From Nitrosovibrio sp. Nv4 (lineage in GTDB: Bacteria; Pseudomonadota; Alphaproteobacteria; Acetobacterales; Acetobacteraceae), in NCBI GenBank assembly GCA_943330455.2, contig CALQHT020000026.1, positions 1 to 36,191 on the forward strand: a stretch of 36,191 nucleotides of DNA, written 5' to 3'. Within the stretch, counting starts at the first letter, position 1. Every line of letters starts with the position of its first letter. This document shows, one piece after another, positions 25,068 through 33,515 of this stretch. A program made the translations under genes and the position numbers. Below the pieces are notes generated by a model, which was given only the letters and a program-made list of their open reading frames with translations, ran no database searches and was not told the origin of the DNA.

Positions 25068-26270
25068 ATGTTTAACGGACCCACAATGCCGCCCGCGATA
25101 ATGCCACCCATAATGCCCCTTGGGTCCCTGTCTCGCCTGACGCTTTGGCTCCTCGGCGTGTTCTTGGCCTGGCACGGCACCTTGCCAGCAGCCTTGGCTC
25201 GCCCACCGGAAGACCGGATCGCCGCCCTGCGCCAGGGGATCAATGTCACGGCCTGGTTCCGCTACCCAGCCAGTCGCGACCCGGCAGCCCTGCGGAGCTA
25301 TCTGGGCGATCGAGCGATCGGGGATCTGCGGCAGGCAGGATTTGGCTTCGTGCGCCTGGCCGTGGACCCGGCCTTGACGGAAGACCCCGCCATCCTGCGG
25401 GAGTTGGTCGAGGCGATCCGCCGCATCAACCGCGCCAGACTGGCCGTCGTCGTCTCCATCCACCCGGATGGCTGGCGGCTGGAAACCAGCCAGATCGACC
25501 AGAATCGCCTGTTGGCCACCTGGAAGCGCCTGGCAACCGCCCTGGGCCCGCTCGATCCGGGCCAGGTGTTTCCGGAAGTGCTGAACGAGCCGGTGTTTCC
25601 GCGCGACCCGGCGGGCTGGCACCGGTTGCAGCATAGCCTGCTGGGCGTGATCCGGCCGATCCTGCCGACCAGCACGATTGTCCTGACCGGGCACGATTGG
25701 GGCAGCATCGCCGGGCTGGAAGCGCTGACACCGGAGGCCGACCCCAACGTCATCTACAGCATCCATCTGTATGACCCGTCGGAACTCACCTCTCTCGCCG
25801 CCTATCGTCCTGGCCTCGATCGTGCGGCTGTCGCCCGGCTGCCCTTCCCGGTGTTGGATCCCCAGCCCTGTGAGGCCGCGAGCGATTCCGCCGCCGACCG
25901 CCAGACCCGGGATCTGATGCGGTTCTATTGCTCGCTGCGTTGGGATGAAGCGCGGGTCGGACAGCGGATCGCCGCCGCCGCCGCCTGGGCGCGCCGGCAT
26001 GACGCGGCGCTGCTGGCGGGCGAATTCGGCGCCACGGTCGCGCTGAACCCGGCCGCGCGACTGCGCTGGCTTCGCGCGGCGCGGGAAGGCTTCGAGGCCA
26101 ACGGTATCGGCTGGGCGTTATGGGGCTATGACGACGTGATGGGTCTGGCGATCGCACGCCCGCCCGGGCCGTCACCGGTGCTGAACGCCGATGTGCTGCA
26201 CGCACTTGGGTTGCGGGGCATGGAACCGCGTCGGGTGACGCAAGGTTTCCCCCGAAACGTTCCGCCATAA
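25068..26270 (+). CDS. Secreted GH5 family glycoside hydrolase (cellulase-like)
   Basis: A 400-residue TIM-barrel glycosidase. The N-terminal hydrophobic stretch SRLTLWLLGVFLAWHGTLPAALA is a signal peptide, with cleavage likely after ALA. GINVTAWF opens the barrel; the acid/base Glu is in FPEVLNEP, IHLYDPS supplies the expected His, and the nucleophile Glu is in LLAGEFGAT near the end, followed by GIGWALWGYDD. These fit retaining GH5 enzymes acting on beta-1,4-glucan or a related polymer. Four in-frame ATGs occur (25068, 25086, 25101, 25113); the last gives the cleanest signal peptide. It is divergent from the GT39-like gene, so it may process the same polysaccharide. A hairpin follows the stop. 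Confidence 0.87.
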   Translation: MFNGPTMPPAIMPPIMPLGSLSRLTLWLLGVFLAWHGTLPAALARPPEDRIAALRQGINVTAWFRYPASRDPAALRSYLGDRAIGDLRQAGFGFVRLAVDPALTEDPAILRELVEAIRRINRARLAVVVSIHPDGWRLETSQIDQNRLLATWKRLATALGPLDPGQVFPEVLNEPVFPRDPAGWHRLQHSLLGVIRPILPTSTIVLTGHDWGSIAGLEALTPEADPNVIYSIHLYDPSELTSLAAYRPGLDRAAVARLPFPVLDPQPCEAASDSAADRQTRDLMRFYCSLRWDEARVGQRIAAAAAWARRHDAALLAGEFGATVALNPAARLRWLRAAREGFEANGIGWALWGYDDVMGLAIARPPGPSPVLNADVLHALGLRGMEPRRVTQGFPRNVPP

Positions 26271-26275
26271 AGAAA

Positions 26276-26299
26276 GCCCCCGGCTTATTGGCCGGGGGC
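26276..26299. terminator. Hairpin after GH5 gene
   Basis: GCCCCCGGC, loop TTATTG, GCCGGGGGC: a perfect 9-bp stem, 5 bases past the GH5 stop. The T-rich side (TTTCTTTA) follows it on the minus strand, so it is a better intrinsic terminator for leftward transcription; for GH5 it lacks a U tract. Confidence 0.6.
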
Positions 26300-27134
26300 A
26301 AGTATACAGGGAGGCTTCACGTCTGGGAGACGCAGGGACCTTGCGACCCCTTTCCAGCTTGGGGGCTGGAACTCTGGCGGCGCACCGCCGTATTCAGTGG
26401 CAGCACTTTAGGTCCGGGTCGTTCGGATGCGCTATCGTCAATTCCCGGACGCCGCTATGCCAATCACGCATGACAACCGGGAGGTACGGACGGAAATCAA
26501 CGGTTTGTCTGGTTGGCCGTTTGATGACGGCGGGCAATAACGCCGAGATAACATTCCATATAGGAATGAATTAACGATGCTCCGTGATTCGGTATCGGGC
26601 TGCCGGAAGGATGCGACCGGCCCCTGATTGCGCGGGCCGGTCCGGGGCGATCCTGCAACTCCGTTTCAATGCCAGTGTTGACGACGCGTGTGTGGTAGGA
26701 TCGGGGTTTCGGGCGCGATTTCTTGGCACGTGCGGGCGATCAGGCCCGCGTCAGCACCGCCCGCCGATGCGACTTCGCCGATTGTGACGATTGCGGATTA
26801 CGGCGGCGCTTTCGTCTCCATGCCGAGCGCACCGGATATGACGGATCGCCGATCCTGGGGGACTCATACCGGCGGCCATGACCATTGACCGGTAGCATCC
26901 CATTACCGTCATTGCCGGGCTTGATCCGACACCCCACCCGCAGCCGTTGAAGCCCGAGTTGCCCGATCAAGTTCGGCCATCACGAGCGGACCAAACGGTG
27001 CACCGGTCCATGGTTCGGGCCGTTGGACTCCCACATCTCAAAATCAGATGCCGGTCGGGGAGAATTGTCCGCCACCAGAGAACCGCGAGTACCGTGGTCA
27101 CCGACCAAAGGCATTCACACATTCCGGCAGGGTA

Positions 27135-27246
27135 GAAGATCCTCTCCCTCCTTATGGGAGGGGGCGGGGTGATTTTGCACGGATCTTGCGTGCAACCCCT
27201 CCCGCCAACCCCCTCCCGCAAGGGGAGGGGAAGAATTTTCTCCCGC
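27135..27246. repeat. Dispersed G/C-rich palindromic repeat, copy B
   Basis: Same family as 16789-16906: shared CCCCTCCC..AACCCCCTCCC centre-right and AAGGGGAGGGG..AGAATTTTCTCC right arm. The left arm has diverged (CTCTCCCTCCTTATGGGAGG). It is flanked by direct repeats 27090-27112 and 27272-27294, and a degenerate second copy of its right end lies just upstream (about 27059-27112), suggesting rearrangement at this site. Confidence 0.7.
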
Positions 27247-27321
27247 CAGCCCCCATTCCGCGAGGTGCCAATACCACGGTCACCGACCAGAGGCGCAAAC
27301 CCTCGTCGCGATGTCTGGCGC

Positions 27322-28206
27322 CTAGTGGATCTCCGCCAAGCGCGCGAGCAGGAAGTCGCGGAACACCGCTACCCGCTTGGAATTCCGCAGTTCCTCCGGG
27401 TAGACAAAATACACGTCCACCTTGGGGCCCTTGAGGTCGGTCAGGATCCGCACCAGATCCGGGTTCTCGTTGACCACGTAGTCGGGCAGCGCCCCGATCC
27501 CGAGGCCCGAGCGAATCGCCAGCAGCTTGGCGTGGACATTGTTCACTTCCAGCAGTGCGCGCCGAGGGTTGCCCGGTCGGCGTCCCGCCTCGGCCAGCCA
27601 GTTGATATCGGCGACCGGCGGGTGGTGCTGCCCGAACAGGATCAGCTTGTGCGCGTCCAGCTCTTCGGGCCGATGCGGCACACCATGGCGCTTCAGATAC
27701 TCCGGCGAGGCACAGACATGGTATTGCAATGTCATCAGATGACGTTGCACCAGGTCCGGCTGCTTCGGCGGATGCATGCGAATCGCCACATCGGCTTCGC
27801 GCATCGCCAGGTCCAGTTCCGCATCATCCAGCAGCAGAGAGACCGAGACCTCCGGATAGGTTTCCAGGAACGCATGCAGCCGCGGCGCGAGCCAGGACGC
27901 GCCGAAACCGACGGTCGTGGTGATTTTCAACCGACCGGCCGGGCGTTCCTTGCTTTCGGTCAGCAGCGCCTCGGTCATCGCGAGCTTGGCGAACACCTCC
28001 CGCACGGTGCGGTTCAGCGATTCGCCCTGCTCGGTCAGGATCAGGCCACGCGCATGGCGGTGGAACAGCGGAACCTGCAAGGCTTCTTCCAGCGCGGAGA
28101 TCTGGCGCGAGACCGCGGACTGGCTGAGATTCAGCGTGTCGCCGGCATGCGTGAAGCTGCCAGCCTCGGCCACCGCGTGGAAAACGCGCAGCTTGTCCCA
28201 GTCCAT
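27322..28206 (-). CDS. LysR-family transcriptional regulator
   Basis: A 294-residue DNA-binding regulator. The N-terminal helix-turn-helix is WDKLRVFHAVAEAGSFTHAGDTLNLSQSAVSRQISALEE (split here for naming only), followed by the linker helix and a periplasmic-binding-protein-like effector domain (GRLKITTTVGFGASWLAPRL, DVAIRMHPPKQPDLV). It lies directly downstream of trxB on the same strand, an arrangement I recall from other Alphaproteobacteria. Its effector and targets are unknown. It could regulate trxB or itself, but LysR genes regulating a neighbour are usually divergent, which is not the case here. Confidence 0.88.
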   Translation of the reverse strand: MDWDKLRVFHAVAEAGSFTHAGDTLNLSQSAVSRQISALEEALQVPLFHRHARGLILTEQGESLNRTVREVFAKLAMTEALLTESKERPAGRLKITTTVGFGASWLAPRLHAFLETYPEVSVSLLLDDAELDLAMREADVAIRMHPPKQPDLVQRHLMTLQYHVCASPEYLKRHGVPHRPEELDAHKLILFGQHHPPVADINWLAEAGRRPGNPRRALLEVNNVHAKLLAIRSGLGIGALPDYVVNENPDLVRILTDLKGPKVDVYFVYPEELRNSKRVAVFRDFLLARLAEIH

Positions 28207-28350
28207 TCCCAGCCTCTCCCTGCGCCAGGTGAATCCTGGCCGCCTGCCTCAGGCATGCCGAACGAGCAATACGCGCGCCGGCGTCATGACAGTCTAACGC
28301 ACTTCTATCGAGTCTGTCGGCCTCGATCGGTCCCATTTGCGGGATTTTGG

Positions 28351-29319
28351 CTAGTCCGCGGCCATTTGGGCGGTCTGTTCGTGTTCCGCCAGGTATTTTT
28401 CAGCCTCCAGAGCTGCCATGCAGCCGGTTCCGGCCGCGGTTACCGCCTGGCGGTAGGTCTTGTCCTGCACATCGCCGGCCGCGAACACCCCTGCGACGGT
28501 GGTGCGGGTGCTGCCGGGGACGGTTTGGATGTAGCCCTCGCTGTCCATCGCCACCTTGCCCGCAAAGATCGCGGTGTTCGGCGTGTGGCCAATGGCGATG
28601 AAGACGCCGTCCACGTTCAGGGTGGACAATGCGTTGGTATGAGTGTCGCGCAGACGGACCCCGGTCACGACTTCCGGCGTGCCGCCAGCCACGATGTCTT
28701 CGACCACGGCGTTCCACACGACCTTGACCTTCGGATGCGCGAACAGGCGCGCCTGGAGGATTTTCTCGGCCCGCAGCGAGTCCCGTCGATGGATCAGGGT
28801 GACGGTGTCAGCGTGGTGCGTCAGGTAGAGCGATTCCTCCACCGCCGTGTTGCCACCACCGACGACCGCGACGGTCTTGCCGCGATAGAAAAATCCGTCG
28901 CAGGTGGCGCAGGCGGACACGCCTCGGCCTTGCAGGGTCTGCTCCGATGGCAGGCCGAGCCAACGGGCCTGGGCACCGGTGGCGATGATGATGGAGTCGG
29001 CGAGGTAGGTGTCGCCTGTGTCACCGGTGCAGCGGAACGGTCGGGTCGAGATATCGACCGCGGTGATAATGTCCTGCTCGATCCTTGTGCCGACGTGGCG
29101 GGCCTGCTGCTCCATCTGCTCCATGAGCCAGGGGCCCTGGATGACGTCGGCAAAGCCGGGATAGTTCTCGACATCCGTGGTGATCATGAGCTGACCGCCG
29201 GGCTGCAAGCCGGCGACCAGAAGGGGCGAGAGATTGGCACGGGCGGCATAGATTGCCGCCGTGTAGCCGGCGGGTCCGGCGCCGATGATCAAGACCCGCG
29301 TTTGGTGCGTGTTGGCCAT
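28351..29319 (-). CDS. trxB: Thioredoxin reductase
   Basis: A 322-residue FAD-dependent enzyme that passes electrons from NADPH to thioredoxin. Seen: FAD-binding VLIIGAGPAGYTAAIYAARA, the redox-active disulfide CATC near residues 135-138, the NADPH-binding fingerprint VVGGGNTAVEES with IHRRDSLRAEK, and the second FAD motif GVFAAGDVQDKTYRQAVTAAG (given in parts). The length is normal. The ATG at 29319 opens the FAD domain; the frame is open to 29457 but that part lies next to, and partly in, a palindromic element. The promoter must lie within about 60 bases of the start or inside that element. The LysR gene follows 144 bases downstream. Confidence 0.95.
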   Translation of the reverse strand: MANTHQTRVLIIGAGPAGYTAAIYAARANLSPLLVAGLQPGGQLMITTDVENYPGFADVIQGPWLMEQMEQQARHVGTRIEQDIITAVDISTRPFRCTGDTGDTYLADSIIIATGAQARWLGLPSEQTLQGRGVSACATCDGFFYRGKTVAVVGGGNTAVEESLYLTHHADTVTLIHRRDSLRAEKILQARLFAHPKVKVVWNAVVEDIVAGGTPEVVTGVRLRDTHTNALSTLNVDGVFIAIGHTPNTAIFAGKVAMDSEGYIQTVPGSTRTTVAGVFAAGDVQDKTYRQAVTAAGTGCMAALEAEKYLAEHEQTAQMAAD

Positions 29320-29381
29320 GCGGTAGCATATCGGTGTGAGTCGGGCCTCGGCAAGGAATGTTGGTGCGGGGGGAGAGGCGA

Positions 29382-29602
29382 GGCTTCCGCCCCGGACCCC
29401 GACCGGGGCTTCGCCCCTTAACCCCACCAAGGGCTGTGGCCCTTGGAACCGGAACATTGTCGTTTGAATCCCTGGGGCCTACCCGGACCTATCACCGTCC
29501 CGGTAGGCCCCATGGATTCAAACGACAAAAGAATCGCATTCCAAAGGCCGTGCCTTTGGCGGGTCCAGGGCAGAGCCCTGGTCGGGGTCCGGGGCGGAAG
29601 CC
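29382..29602. repeat. MITE-like composite palindromic element
   Basis: Perfect 23-base inverted ends at 29382-29404 and 29580-29602, with weaker matching for another 10-15 bases outward. Inside are a near-perfect hairpin with 28-base arms (29459-29486 and 29499-29526, two mismatches, 12-base loop) and smaller stems, for example CCAAGGG/CCCTTGG (29427-29446) and CCAGGGC/GCCCTGG. No open frame. It fills the gap between the trxB promoter side and the end of the DinB gene. Confidence 0.8.
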
Positions 29603-29619
29603 CCGTCCCTCCCCCGTCC

Positions 29620-30126
29620 TCACCCCGCCGCGACGATCAGGAACAAATCCGTATCGCCCGGATCCGCCCCGCACATCGTCAGTGCCGCATGCGCCTGCCC
29701 CCGATGATGCGTCTGGTGATTGAAGAAATGCGTCATCAGCAGGCGCTTCCCCATCCGCATCTCCTTTTTCGCCGCACCGCTGTACCAGGTCAGGTCCGTG
29801 TCCAACCAGGCCTCGTCCAGCCCATCGGCAAACGCCTCGATCCGCGCGTCGGCCTTGGCCCGTTCCGCCCGCAGTTCCTCGAAATCGTCGATCAGGGTTG
29901 GGCTTTGCGGGTTCGGAATGGTGTTCGGCGGCCACCCATCCAGGCGAGACATCCATTGCCGGTCCGCCCACATCAGGTGATTGAGCGTCCCGTGCAGCGA
30001 TTTCCAGAACAAGCCCCGATCCGCCCGCCGCTGCTCCTCCGTCAGAGTCGCGGCGGCGGCGTAGATGCGGCGATTCATCTCGGAATTGTACCGTGCCATC
30101 GTGCGGATATAGTCCGGTGTGATCAT
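29620..30126 (-). CDS. DinB-family metalloprotein
   Basis: A 168-residue four-helix-bundle protein of the DinB/YfiT type. The metal-binding His residues are visible in LHGTLNHLMWADRQW and HFFNHQTHHRGQAH. Family members include thiol-dependent S-transferases (bacillithiol or mycothiol linked) and damage-inducible proteins; in Gram-negative bacteria the role is mostly unknown. Its stop abuts the palindromic element at 29382-29602. The upstream SDR gene on the same strand ends 21 bases before its start, so the two are probably cotranscribed. Confidence 0.88.
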   Translation of the reverse strand: MITPDYIRTMARYNSEMNRRIYAAAATLTEEQRRADRGLFWKSLHGTLNHLMWADRQWMSRLDGWPPNTIPNPQSPTLIDDFEELRAERAKADARIEAFADGLDEAWLDTDLTWYSGAAKKEMRMGKRLLMTHFFNHQTHHRGQAHAALTMCGADPGDTDLFLIVAAG

Positions 30127-30147
30127 CGGCGCCGTCTCCCGATCCTG

Positions 30148-30951
30148 TCAGTTTGCCGTCATGCCTCCATCGATGACCAACTCGCTGCCGGTCACCCAGG
30201 CGGATTCGTCGGACGCCAGATACAGGCACCCCATCGCGATATCGATCGGCTTGCCGAACCGGCCCAACGGGGTAGCCTCCATCCGCGCTCGTCCGCTTTC
30301 GTTGCCCAACAGGCCTGGACGCGCCATGGGGGTATCGACGAAGCCGGGATGGACCGAATTCACCCGGATCTGATCCTTCGCATATTGGATCGCCGCCGCT
30401 TTCGAGAAGATACGCACCGAGCCTTTCGAGGCATGATAGGCCGCGTTGGCGAACGATCCGACAATGCCGCAGATCGAGGAGATGTTGAAGATCGACCCGC
30501 CCCCGGCGCGCTGCATCGCCGGGATCACGCTCTTGGTGCCCAGGAACACGCCGGTCGAGTTGACCTCCATGATGCGGTTCCAAAGCTCCAGCGACATCTC
30601 GGTCAGCGCGACGCCGGTCATGACGCCCGTCACCTGCACCGTCATGTCGGCTGGGCGGCCGGACACGCCGGCGATGTTGCCCAGAACGTTGATCTTCCCG
30701 TATTTTTTCTCAATGTCCGCCGCGAGCGCGATCCATTGGGCTTCGTCGGTCACGTCCAGGGAGCGGTATTCCGCGACCCCGCCATTGTCGGTGATTTCGT
30801 GTGCCACGACGCGGCCCAGATCGTCCTGCATGTCGCACAACACGACGCTGGCGCCATGGGCGGCGAACAGGCGGCCGGTTTCCGCGCCGATACCCGATGC
30901 GCCGCCGGTGACGATGGCGACCTTCCCTTGTAGCCGAGGTCCTGGTTGCAT
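30148..30951 (-). CDS. Short-chain dehydrogenase/reductase
   Basis: A 267-residue NAD(P)(H)-dependent oxidoreductase of the classical SDR family. Seen: the cofactor motif TGGASGIG, the acidic CDMQD after beta-2 that favours NAD(H), a NIAG motif in place of NNAG, Ser of the catalytic site in ISSICG, and YHASK (YxxxK) with the catalytic Tyr and Lys. The C-terminal VTGSELVIDGGMTAN is typical. GGGGAGA seven bases before the ATG at 30951 fixes the start; the open frame to 31026 is non-coding. The substrate is unknown. It is divergent from the isomerase-like gene at 31202, and may share its promoter region and pathway. Confidence 0.92.
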   Translation of the reverse strand: MQPGPRLQGKVAIVTGGASGIGAETGRLFAAHGASVVLCDMQDDLGRVVAHEITDNGGVAEYRSLDVTDEAQWIALAADIEKKYGKINVLGNIAGVSGRPADMTVQVTGVMTGVALTEMSLELWNRIMEVNSTGVFLGTKSVIPAMQRAGGGSIFNISSICGIVGSFANAAYHASKGSVRIFSKAAAIQYAKDQIRVNSVHPGFVDTPMARPGLLGNESGRARMEATPLGRFGKPIDIAMGCLYLASDESAWVTGSELVIDGGMTAN

Positions 30952-31201
30952 GATCGTTCTCCCCTTTTGTCGGCCGAGTGTATCGGGTCCCGGCGGTGGC
31001 GGGAACCATGGCCCCCCGCGAGACAATACCGGCTGTCAGCCCCATCGCTTCGAACAGCGACCGACATGCTCCAGCTTGGTTCGCCGGCCGAAGTCGGAAT
31101 CCTGGACGCATCTGCCGGCTGCCCGCAGAAACCGGCGCCATTGGACGCAAGGCGCCGATGGCGGCAGGATCGCCGCGAATACCAACCCGGGAGATGGCGC
31201 C

Positions 31202-32074
31202 ATGCCGCAGACCCTGAAAGTCTACCAATCGCTTTGGGCGATGGAGCGGCGGCGCCCCGACGGGGCGGAATGGCCGTTACAGACACAGTTGGAGATGATC
31301 CGCGATGCCGGATTCGATGGCGCCGGCGTTCGTTTCGTCGATCCGGCATTTGCCCGGGATGTGACCGGCTTTCTGCGCGGCCATGGGATGAGCTGGCAGG
31401 CCCAGTGCTATCCTCAGTCGGTCGCCGATCTGGAACCGGTGCTGCGTCTGGTCCAGGACCTCGGTGCCGATCACGTCAATTTGCAGCCCGATGTGCGGCC
31501 CTATCGCCTGTCCGACTGCATTCCCTACATTGAGGGCTGGCGGCGCCTGGCCCGGGAAGCCGGGATCGCGGTGCATATCGAGACGCATCGCGACCGCATG
31601 ACCACCGATCTTTTCTTCACTCTCCGCCTGCTGGACTGCTTCCCCGATCTGCGGCTGACCGGCGATATTTCGCATTACCTGGTCGGCCGAGAATTCGCCT
31701 GGCCGGTCTCCGACGAAAATCACGCGCTGATGCATCGCATCCTGGACAATTGCTGGGGGCTGCATGGGCGAGTGGCAAGCCGGGAGCAGATCCAGGTGCA
31801 GCTCGATTTCCCGCAGCACCAGGGTTGGGTCGGGTTGTTCATGGGTTGGTGGGAATACGCGATCCGCTCCTGGCGGCGACGCGCCGAACCTGACGCGGTG
31901 TTTACATTCCTGTGCGAGTTGGGGCCGCCGACCTATGCGATCACCGGCGCCGATGGGTACGAATTGTCGGACCGCTGGGCGGAGGCGTTGAAGATGAAGG
32001 ACATGATCCGGGACCTGTGGGCGCGGATTGAGGCGGAGGAGGTTCCCAGCGGAGCCGGCAAGGGCAAAACATAG
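31202..32074 (+). CDS. Sugar-phosphate isomerase/epimerase-like TIM barrel
   Basis: A 290-residue protein of the xylose-isomerase-like (AP endonuclease 2) TIM-barrel superfamily. Consistent segments are LEMIRDAGFDGAGVRFVDP, GADHVNLQPD, the metal-site-like IAVHIETHRDR with Glu and His, LTGDISHYLVG with Asp and His, and VQLDFPQH. These acidic and His residues resemble the divalent metal ligands of the fold. It probably isomerises or epimerises a sugar, inositol or keto acid; the substrate cannot be told. GGGAGA about 8 bases before the ATG supports the start. Divergent from the SDR gene; a palindromic element follows it. Confidence 0.82.
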   Translation: MPQTLKVYQSLWAMERRRPDGAEWPLQTQLEMIRDAGFDGAGVRFVDPAFARDVTGFLRGHGMSWQAQCYPQSVADLEPVLRLVQDLGADHVNLQPDVRPYRLSDCIPYIEGWRRLAREAGIAVHIETHRDRMTTDLFFTLRLLDCFPDLRLTGDISHYLVGREFAWPVSDENHALMHRILDNCWGLHGRVASREQIQVQLDFPQHQGWVGLFMGWWEYAIRSWRRRAEPDAVFTFLCELGPPTYAITGADGYELSDRWAEALKMKDMIRDLWARIEAEEVPSGAGKGKT

Positions 32075-32221
32075 TATTCTGGAGCAGTGGTCGTGCCTGC
32101 TTGGTTGGGCGGACCGAGGTTCTGGACGCTCGGATCGGTGGCTGGAACCCCCTATATCGGCCGTCTCCAAAGGCCCCCATGGCGCTTGTTGTTGATGCGG
32201 GCGGCACAACCGCCTGACCCC

Positions 32222-32459
32222 TGCGCGCTGGGCCATCCAAAAGGGCCTCACACGGAGGGCACCGAGGACCACGGTGGGGCACGGAGGCGCCTGGCCAAGT
32301 GACTGCACGCGATTTCGCATCGAAACACCAGATCGGGGGCGGTCTGGCGGAGACCGACAATCGCTGTCAGGGCTTCCCAGTCTGGTGGCCCCGACTCCGT
32401 GCCCCACCGTGGTCCTCGGCGTCCTCCGTGTGAGGCCCTTTCGGACGGCCCAGCGCGCA
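32222..32459. repeat. Long inverted repeat with 65-base arms
   Basis: Arms 32222-32286 and 32395-32459 match at 61 of 65 bases in inverted orientation. The 108-base centre holds a second nested inverted repeat (CACCAGA-TC-GGG at 32326-32337 and CCC-AG-TCTGGTG at 32376-32387) and an inner hairpin GGTCT/AGACC (32341-32355). No open frame of note. As RNA it would fold into one long branched rod. It sits between the convergent isomerase and GNAT genes. Confidence 0.88.
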
Positions 32460-32485
32460 CCTGCCAAGTTTCCAACAAGACGATA

Positions 32486-33496
32486 TCAACAACCCGCGCC
32501 ATAAGAGCCTTTCCAGAACAGATAGGCGTCCCCAAACGTGCCATCGGGCCGCAACGCATAGCCGGGAATCCGCCCCACCTCACGCCATCCCCCGCTTCGA
32601 CATAGCCGTTCGGCGGGATCGCCAGCCCGGGTTTCCAGCAGCAACAGGGATCGGCCGACCCGGCGAGCTTCGATTTCGACGCGGGATAGCAGGGGGGCCG
32701 CCAGGGCGATCCTGTCTGCACCAGGGTCGATCAACAGCGTCCTCACGTCCGCCCGATGCGCCTGGGTTTGGGCCGTTGCGAAAATCACCGTCACCGTCCC
32801 GGCCAGCACGCCCCCCGCCCATCCCGCCAGCAGGATGTCCCGACCCGCAGCCACGCCGCGCGCCGTCTCCCGCCAGAAATCATGGGCAGTCTCGGGCGCC
32901 AGCGGCGGCAGAAACGCAACGCCAGTCCCCGCCTCCACACACGCAATCAGGATCGCCGACAGACGCGGCACCGCCGACAGGGCACCGGCCGCGTCCAACA
33001 CCTCGATCCCGTCCACCGGCTTCGCGTACGCGTATTCCAGCGAGTTCGAGATATCGTGCAGCACCCGCACCGGGCCGGATCGGACATAGGACCGCTTCTC
33101 ATAAAACCGATGGGCGCGGTCGAACCGGGTATCGGTCCACAGGACCAGACGCGAGGCGCCGACGTCGATGGCATGGGTCTCGGCCAGGTCCAGCAACGCG
33201 TGGCCCAGACCGGCCCCATGCAGAGCCGGATCGACATAAACGCGGCAAATCTCCCAAGCGCCCGAGGCCTCGCCCGCATCCAGCGGGCGGGTGGCGATCA
33301 TGCCGACCAGTCGCCCCTCGGCCTCCGCCGCCCAGAGCTTGCCGCCCTTTGCGCCGTAATAGGACGCCAGCGCCCGGAGTTCGGGCATTTCGCCATCCAC
33401 ATCCAGGCGAATGCCGGGATAGCGCGACCAGCATGACCAGATCAGCGCGATGAACGCGTCGGCGTCACTGTCGCGACCGGCGCGGACGGCCGTCAT
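32486..33496 (-). CDS. Double-domain GNAT N-acetyltransferase
   Basis: A 336-residue protein made of two GNAT folds. The first (about residues 1-160) has the acetyl-CoA loop region VYVDPALHGAGLGHALLDLAE, a canonical motif A. The second (about 175-336) is weaker: VRTLLIDPGADRIALAAPLLSRVE, then LLLLETRAGDPAERLCRSGGWREVGRIPGYALRPDGT, lacks a clear Q/RxxGxG/A and may be a degenerate or substrate-binding half. It probably acetylates an amine on a small molecule or protein. It is 19 bases downstream of the aminotransferase stop... the aminotransferase lies upstream on the same strand, so cotranscription is likely. Confidence 0.85.
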   Translation of the reverse strand: MTAVRAGRDSDADAFIALIWSCWSRYPGIRLDVDGEMPELRALASYYGAKGGKLWAAEAEGRLVGMIATRPLDAGEASGAWEICRVYVDPALHGAGLGHALLDLAETHAIDVGASRLVLWTDTRFDRAHRFYEKRSYVRSGPVRVLHDISNSLEYAYAKPVDGIEVLDAAGALSAVPRLSAILIACVEAGTGVAFLPPLAPETAHDFWRETARGVAAGRDILLAGWAGGVLAGTVTVIFATAQTQAHRADVRTLLIDPGADRIALAAPLLSRVEIEARRVGRSLLLLETRAGDPAERLCRSGGWREVGRIPGYALRPDGTFGDAYLFWKGSYGAGC

Positions 33497-33515
33497 CCCC
33501 TGCTAAAGGGACCCG

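Larger units (their letters stand above)
26271..27321. other. One-kilobase non-coding stretch
   Basis: No supported gene lies between GH5 and LysR. Contents seen: the hairpin at 26276-26299; a perfect 9-bp stem GACCGGCCC/GGGCCGGTC at 26615-26642; an AT-richer patch around 26545-26580; a half-palindrome of the common GTCATTGCCGGGCTTGA type near 26908-26924; a direct repeat pair at 27090-27112 and 27272-27294 (20 of 23 bases matching); and palindromic repeat copy B between them. Short open frames look like chance products. A small RNA cannot be excluded. Confidence 0.5.

Noticed and set aside
27154-29421. 755-residue plus-strand open frame
   Set aside because: Antisense to LysR and trxB, both of which have clear family motifs.
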